Of a DNA stretch of 8,371 bases, positions 5,234 to 8,371 are shown one piece after another. The notes beneath the pieces are model-generated. The model was not told the DNA's origin and ran no database searches. It saw nothing but the letters and a program-made list of their open reading frames with translations. A program made the position numbers and the translations under genes. Numbering within the stretch: the first letter of the stretch is position 1; every line of letters starts with the position of its first letter. Source of the DNA: Actinomycetes bacterium (GTDB taxonomy: Bacteria; Actinomycetota; Coriobacteriia; WRKU01); the NCBI GenBank assembly GCA_009781565.1, contig WQXV01000038.1:1-8371 (forward strand). Direction: 5' to 3'.

Positions 5234-6454
5234 ATGGTCGATGTGCTGCTCATCGTGTCATCAGCCATCGAGCGCAGCTGCGCGCGTCCCTTCGTGCATG
5301 GGTGTGACCATGCGCGAGCGACGTACTGCTTTCGGAGTGGAACCGAATGCATCACCTATGTATCCTCATTGCCCGAAGCGACCTCAATCATCGCGCTCGT
5401 CGATTCAGTGATCAGCGATATCTCGTCATTGAATCTTGTCGATGCGCTCAAAAAACTGCATCCAGGGCTTCAAGCAGTGGTCGTTATCGCGAAGAGCGAT
5501 GAGGATATCACGCAACGTGCGATGCTTGCGGGTGCATGCAGCGCAGTCTATGAGAGTTGTTCGCAAGATGATCTCGATACCTTGCTCACCAAAGTCGTCA
5601 AATCCAGCCTCTTCCGTCCGCTTGCAACTCAATCCTCGGCAAGTGATGAGTACGAGAGCGGAGCCGCGATCGCGGTCGCCAGCGCTCGAGGGGGATCGGG
5701 CAAATCGTATCTATCCTCGCTTATCGCAGCAACTTTATCGCGCGCCCATAAGGAGACCCTCTTACTTGATGCTGACATCCAGTTCAGCGATCTGGGCCTA
5801 CTCTTCCACAAGAGTGATGTGATCGATCTGGAGACGATCGCAGAGCTGCCGAGCATGGACAAAGCGGCTTTGCATGGTCTGGCTCACTATGTCGCGCGGC
5901 ATCTCGATCTTCTACGCTTCGATGCCACTCCTCTTTACTCCGATATGCTGGCGTCAAAGGCGACCGCTACCGTACGCAGTTGTCGCAATTGTTATGAGGC
6001 GACCGTAATCAACACGGGAGGTTTTTGGTCGCTCTTCCAATCCAACCTCCTGGAATCGTGTAACTGTATCGTGGTGACGTGTGACCATACGCTGCCCGGT
6101 GTCTTGGCGACTGCATCCCTACTCAGTTATTTCGAGGAGCTGCATGTCGCCGCTGCGAAAGTCCTTGTCGTGGTCACGAGATACAGCAAACGCGGGGTAT
6201 CTCTGCACGATATCGAGTCGAAGTTGCAGGCAAGCTCGGTCATCACACTTCCACCCTTTCCCACAGACGCGTGTGCATCGATGGATGCGGGACAACCGAT
6301 ACGGGTACTTGAGGAGTTCGATGCCATAGCCGCTCCGCTCTCGGTCCTTGCTGAGCGCATCTCGGTCATGACCGGCCTCGCGCTGCATGGTACTCGAGAG
6401 TTCGACGCACAGATATCGCGGCGTGGATGGTTCCAAAAGGTCTTCGCGCGATGA
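5234..6454 (+). CDS. cpaE: CpaE/TadZ-like pilus localisation ATPase (receiver-like plus MinD/ParA domain)
   Basis: This 406-residue protein matches the two-part CpaE/TadZ plan. Residues 1-125 resemble a degenerate response-regulator receiver, with Asp57 near the usual phosphosite region and an A-G-A-C-S-A-V segment. From about 143 a MinD/ParA-type ATPase follows: the P-loop is SARGGSGKS at 150-158 with Lys157, and the switch strand is LLLDADIQFSDLGLL at 176-190. A VINTGGFW stretch (258-265) stands in the Walker B position. Arg152 replaces the signature lysine of the deviant Walker A motif, so ATP-driven dimerisation may be altered. Homologues position the pilus machine, often at a pole. Twelve cysteines are present, including C250-x-x-C253 and C276/C278/C283, which is many for a cytoplasmic ATPase. 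GAGGG (5222-5226) precedes the ATG by 7 nt. The stop overlaps the cpaF start. Confidence 0.85.
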   Translation: MVDVLLIVSSAIERSCARPFVHGCDHARATYCFRSGTECITYVSSLPEATSIIALVDSVISDISSLNLVDALKKLHPGLQAVVVIAKSDEDITQRAMLAGACSAVYESCSQDDLDTLLTKVVKSSLFRPLATQSSASDEYESGAAIAVASARGGSGKSYLSSLIAATLSRAHKETLLLDADIQFSDLGLLFHKSDVIDLETIAELPSMDKAALHGLAHYVARHLDLLRFDATPLYSDMLASKATATVRSCRNCYEATVINTGGFWSLFQSNLLESCNCIVVTCDHTLPGVLATASLLSYFEELHVAAAKVLVVVTRYSKRGVSLHDIESKLQASSVITLPPFPTDACASMDAGQPIRVLEEFDAIAAPLSVLAERISVMTGLALHGTREFDAQISRRGWFQKVFAR

Positions 6455-7737
6455 AGAGTATGGATCGCAAGACACGTACCCAGCTCTGTGACCTGCTTTA
6501 CGAACGGATCTCACCTGAGACCATCGCAGCAGAATGCTCAAAAGATCGTATGCAAGCGCGTGCTCAAGTCAAAGCCCATCTCCAGCAGATCCTGATTGGT
6601 GGGTCAGTTCCCCAGATACCGATGAATCGTTACGCTGAAGCCATCGAGGATATGATCAACTCGCTGCTCGGTTTCGGTCCGATCGACGATCTGCTCAGCG
6701 ACGAGGAGATCACCGAGGTCATGGTCAACGGTCCGAAAAAGATCTTCTATGAACGCGATGGCCATCTCTTTCCCTCAGATCGCACCTTTGGCGATGAGGA
6801 AGCTCTGCGTGGCGTCATCGACCGCATCATCTCACCGTTGGGCCGCCGTATCGACGAGCAGACCCCGATCGTCAATGCCCGCCTCAAGGAAGGACATCGT
6901 GTGCACGCGATCATCCCGCCAGTCGTGCTGGACGGACCGACTTTGACCGTACGAAAATTCCGCGCAAAGATCTATACCCTCAGCGAGCTGGCAGGACTCG
7001 GATCGTTTCCTGATTGGATCTCCGTACTGCTGCGTTGGATGGTGCTCCTGCGTCTCAATATCGCGGTCACCGGTGGGACGGGAAGCGGGAAGACGACGTT
7101 GCTCAATGCGCTCTCACTCGAAATCGGCCACGGAGAGCGTATCATCACCATCGAAGACTCGGCCGAGCTCAAATTCCATGCCCATCCCCATGTCGTACGC
7201 TTGGAGGCGCGCGCCCAAAACATCGAGGGCTATGGTGAGATAACCATCCGTGATCTGGTGATCACGAGTCTGCGCATGCGACCTGACCGTATCGTGGTCG
7301 GTGAGGTGCGTGGTGGCGAGGCGCTTGAAATGCTGCAAGCCATGAATACCGGACATGACGGAAGTCTTACCACCGTACATGCCAATTCACCATTCGAGCT
7401 GATCTCGCGTCTGACGACCATGGTCAGTTACAACTCATCGATGGGGACCGACCAGATAACCGCTCAGATCGCCTCGGCGCTCGATATCGTGATCCATCAA
7501 TCACGTCTGTCAGACGGTTCACGTCGCGTCACCTCTATCTGCGAGGTCGTTCCTGACAAAGAAGCGGGGTGTCGGCTCGTCGAGATCGTCCGCTTCGAGC
7601 AGACCGGGCTTTCTGAGAATGGTGAGGTTGTGGGTCGCAATACGCTCTGTCACCGACCACTATTCCTCGACGATCTGGCCATCAAGGGGATCGCGACACG
7701 CAGGGAGGTGCTCACATGGCAAGCTCAGACACGTTGA
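6451..7737 (+). CDS. cpaF: Pilus assembly/secretion motor ATPase CpaF (TadA)
   Basis: This is the hexameric cytoplasmic ATPase that powers Flp pilin assembly. It has 428 residues from the chosen start. The N-terminal part (about 60-170) holds G-F-G-P-I-D-D-L-L and the E-I-T-E-V-M-V-N-G-P motif typical of the CpaF subfamily. The ATPase core has Walker A GGTGSGKTT (208-216), an Asp box T-I-E-D-S-A-E-L (233-240), Walker B R-I-V-V-G-E-V-R-G-G-E (280-290) and a His box G-H-D-G-S-L-T-T-V-H-A-N (301-312). All catalytic motifs are intact. ATG 6451 overlaps the cpaE stop in an ATGA arrangement, with AAAGG (6436-6440) 10 nt upstream. An in-frame ATG at 6427 is further inside cpaE and has no clear ribosome site. 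The 3' end overlaps tadB by 22 bp. Confidence 0.96.
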   Translation: MKSMDRKTRTQLCDLLYERISPETIAAECSKDRMQARAQVKAHLQQILIGGSVPQIPMNRYAEAIEDMINSLLGFGPIDDLLSDEEITEVMVNGPKKIFYERDGHLFPSDRTFGDEEALRGVIDRIISPLGRRIDEQTPIVNARLKEGHRVHAIIPPVVLDGPTLTVRKFRAKIYTLSELAGLGSFPDWISVLLRWMVLLRLNIAVTGGTGSGKTTLLNALSLEIGHGERIITIEDSAELKFHAHPHVVRLEARAQNIEGYGEITIRDLVITSLRMRPDRIVVGEVRGGEALEMLQAMNTGHDGSLTTVHANSPFELISRLTTMVSYNSSMGTDQITAQIASALDIVIHQSRLSDGSRRVTSICEVVPDKEAGCRLVEIVRFEQTGLSENGEVVGRNTLCHRPLFLDDLAIKGIATRREVLTWQAQTR

Positions 7738-8371
7738 TCCTGAGCACCTTGGGTGTGGTGAGCGTGCTTTGCACTGGTGTGCTCGTCGCTCAGATCATTC
7801 ATGCGGTGAGCGGCTGGAAGACATTGAGCACAAATCGGCACTTTGAACGGGAGCAGCTCGACTTGGGTAGGGATAGCTCAGTAGGTAGTCTGGATCACAT
7901 GCTCTTTGCGTTGATCACGCGCGTCCTATCAGCGATCCCCTCAACGAATCGCAGGCGCTTGGTCGCTTTGTGGCACAAGTTCGATCCGCGCAAACGTCAA
8001 CGAGCTCGTCTATTCGCCCAGCAGCTGCCCGATGCGCTCGACCAGATCGCGCAAGCCTTGGGTGCTGGCCTCTCGCTGCCACAGGCGATCGATCGCGCAT
8101 CCCAGTATCTGCCTGATCCCATAGGAAGCGAGCTCCATGGGGTCTATTCCCATATGATGATCTCGCACTCATTCGAACAGTCCTTCGACCTGTTGCGTGA
8201 CGAGTATGAAGGAAAAGAGCTTGCGTTGGTATGCAGTGGCATAGCGGTCCAATCCCGCCTGGGTGGCAATATGAAGGAGATGCTCCAGCGAACGGCCCGC
8301 TACTGTCGTCAGTCACATGCACTGGAGCGCTCACTAAGAGCGCAGACTGCGCAGTCGCGTCTCTCGCTCAA
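7716..8371 (+). CDS. tadB: TadB-like pilus platform membrane protein (3' end outside window)
   Basis: The frame is open to the right edge, giving 218 residues. It starts at ATG 7716 inside cpaF, with AGGGAGG (7702-7708) 7 nt before it. One transmembrane helix is at about 7-30 (LILSTLGVVSVLCTGVLVAQ). A basic region K-F-D-P-R-K-R-Q-R (88-96) leads into a type II secretion F (T2SSF) domain: Q-Q-L-P-D-A-L-D-Q-I-A-Q-A-L-G-A-G-L-S-L-P-Q-A-I at 102-125, then a R-L-G-G-N-M-K-E-M-L segment at 181-190 that matches the conserved GG element of TadB/TadC proteins. In the Tad machine TadB and TadC form the inner-membrane platform that couples CpaF rotation to pilin extraction. The C-terminal transmembrane helices lie outside the window. 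The 22-bp overlap and gene order cpaB-cpaE-cpaF-tadB support the assignment. Confidence 0.9.
   Translation, partial: MASSDTLILSTLGVVSVLCTGVLVAQIIHAVSGWKTLSTNRHFEREQLDLGRDSSVGSLDHMLFALITRVLSAIPSTNRRRLVALWHKFDPRKRQRARLFAQQLPDALDQIAQALGAGLSLPQAIDRASQYLPDPIGSELHGVYSHMMISHSFEQSFDLLRDEYEGKELALVCSGIAVQSRLGGNMKEMLQRTARYCRQSHALERSLRAQTAQSRLSL

Noticed and set aside
7866..7890. tRNA-like 5' segment GATAGCTCAGTAGGTAG
   Set aside because: It resembles a tRNA D-arm but lacks the pairing D-stem half, an anticodon arm and a proper T-arm, and it lies inside the well-supported tadB frame.
7915..8334. Minus-strand open frame of 139 codons opposite tadB
   Set aside because: It has no recognisable domain or ribosome site and lies opposite a clear T2SSF-domain gene.

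Overview
The window reads as ordinary chromosomal DNA of moderately GC-rich composition from a bacterium that is probably a monoderm actinobacterium. I favour the class Coriobacteriia. This rests on the GroEL sequence style, the multi-PASTA membrane protein and a compact Tad pilus locus; it is a judgement from memory of the families, not a search result. GATC is very frequent, with 18 hand-counted sites in positions 601-1500.

Layout from left to right. Positions 1-115 hold the C-terminal end of a PIN-domain (VapC-like) toxin. Positions 116-306 carry no gene; they hold a 25-bp imperfect inverted repeat and the groES leader. Positions 307-2243 are groES and groEL, which overlap by 16 bp, closed by a strong intrinsic terminator. 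Positions 2358-3782 encode a membrane protein with PASTA repeats on both sides of one transmembrane segment and no kinase domain. A second hairpin terminator lies between it and a convergent ogt (O6-alkylguanine-DNA alkyltransferase, minus strand, 3866-4387). The divergent ogt/cpaB intergenic region (4388-4537) holds two palindromes and a candidate ogt promoter. From 4538 to the right edge runs a Tad/Flp pilus operon: cpaB, cpaE (tadZ), cpaF (tadA) and the first 218 codons of tadB.

How the genes work together. GroES and GroEL form the general chaperonin. The PASTA protein is probably an envelope or peptidoglycan-sensing protein. Ogt repairs alkylated DNA on its own. CpaB, CpaE, CpaF and TadB form a tightly coupled assembly machine for type IVc (Flp) pili: CpaF is the motor ATPase, TadB an inner-membrane platform protein, CpaE a MinD-like localisation factor and CpaB a membrane-anchored assembly protein. 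The pilin, prepilin peptidase and TadC are not in the window and are expected to the right. No unknown multi-gene system is evident; the least ordinary items are the PASTA protein architecture, the groES/groEL overlap and the unassigned inverted repeats.
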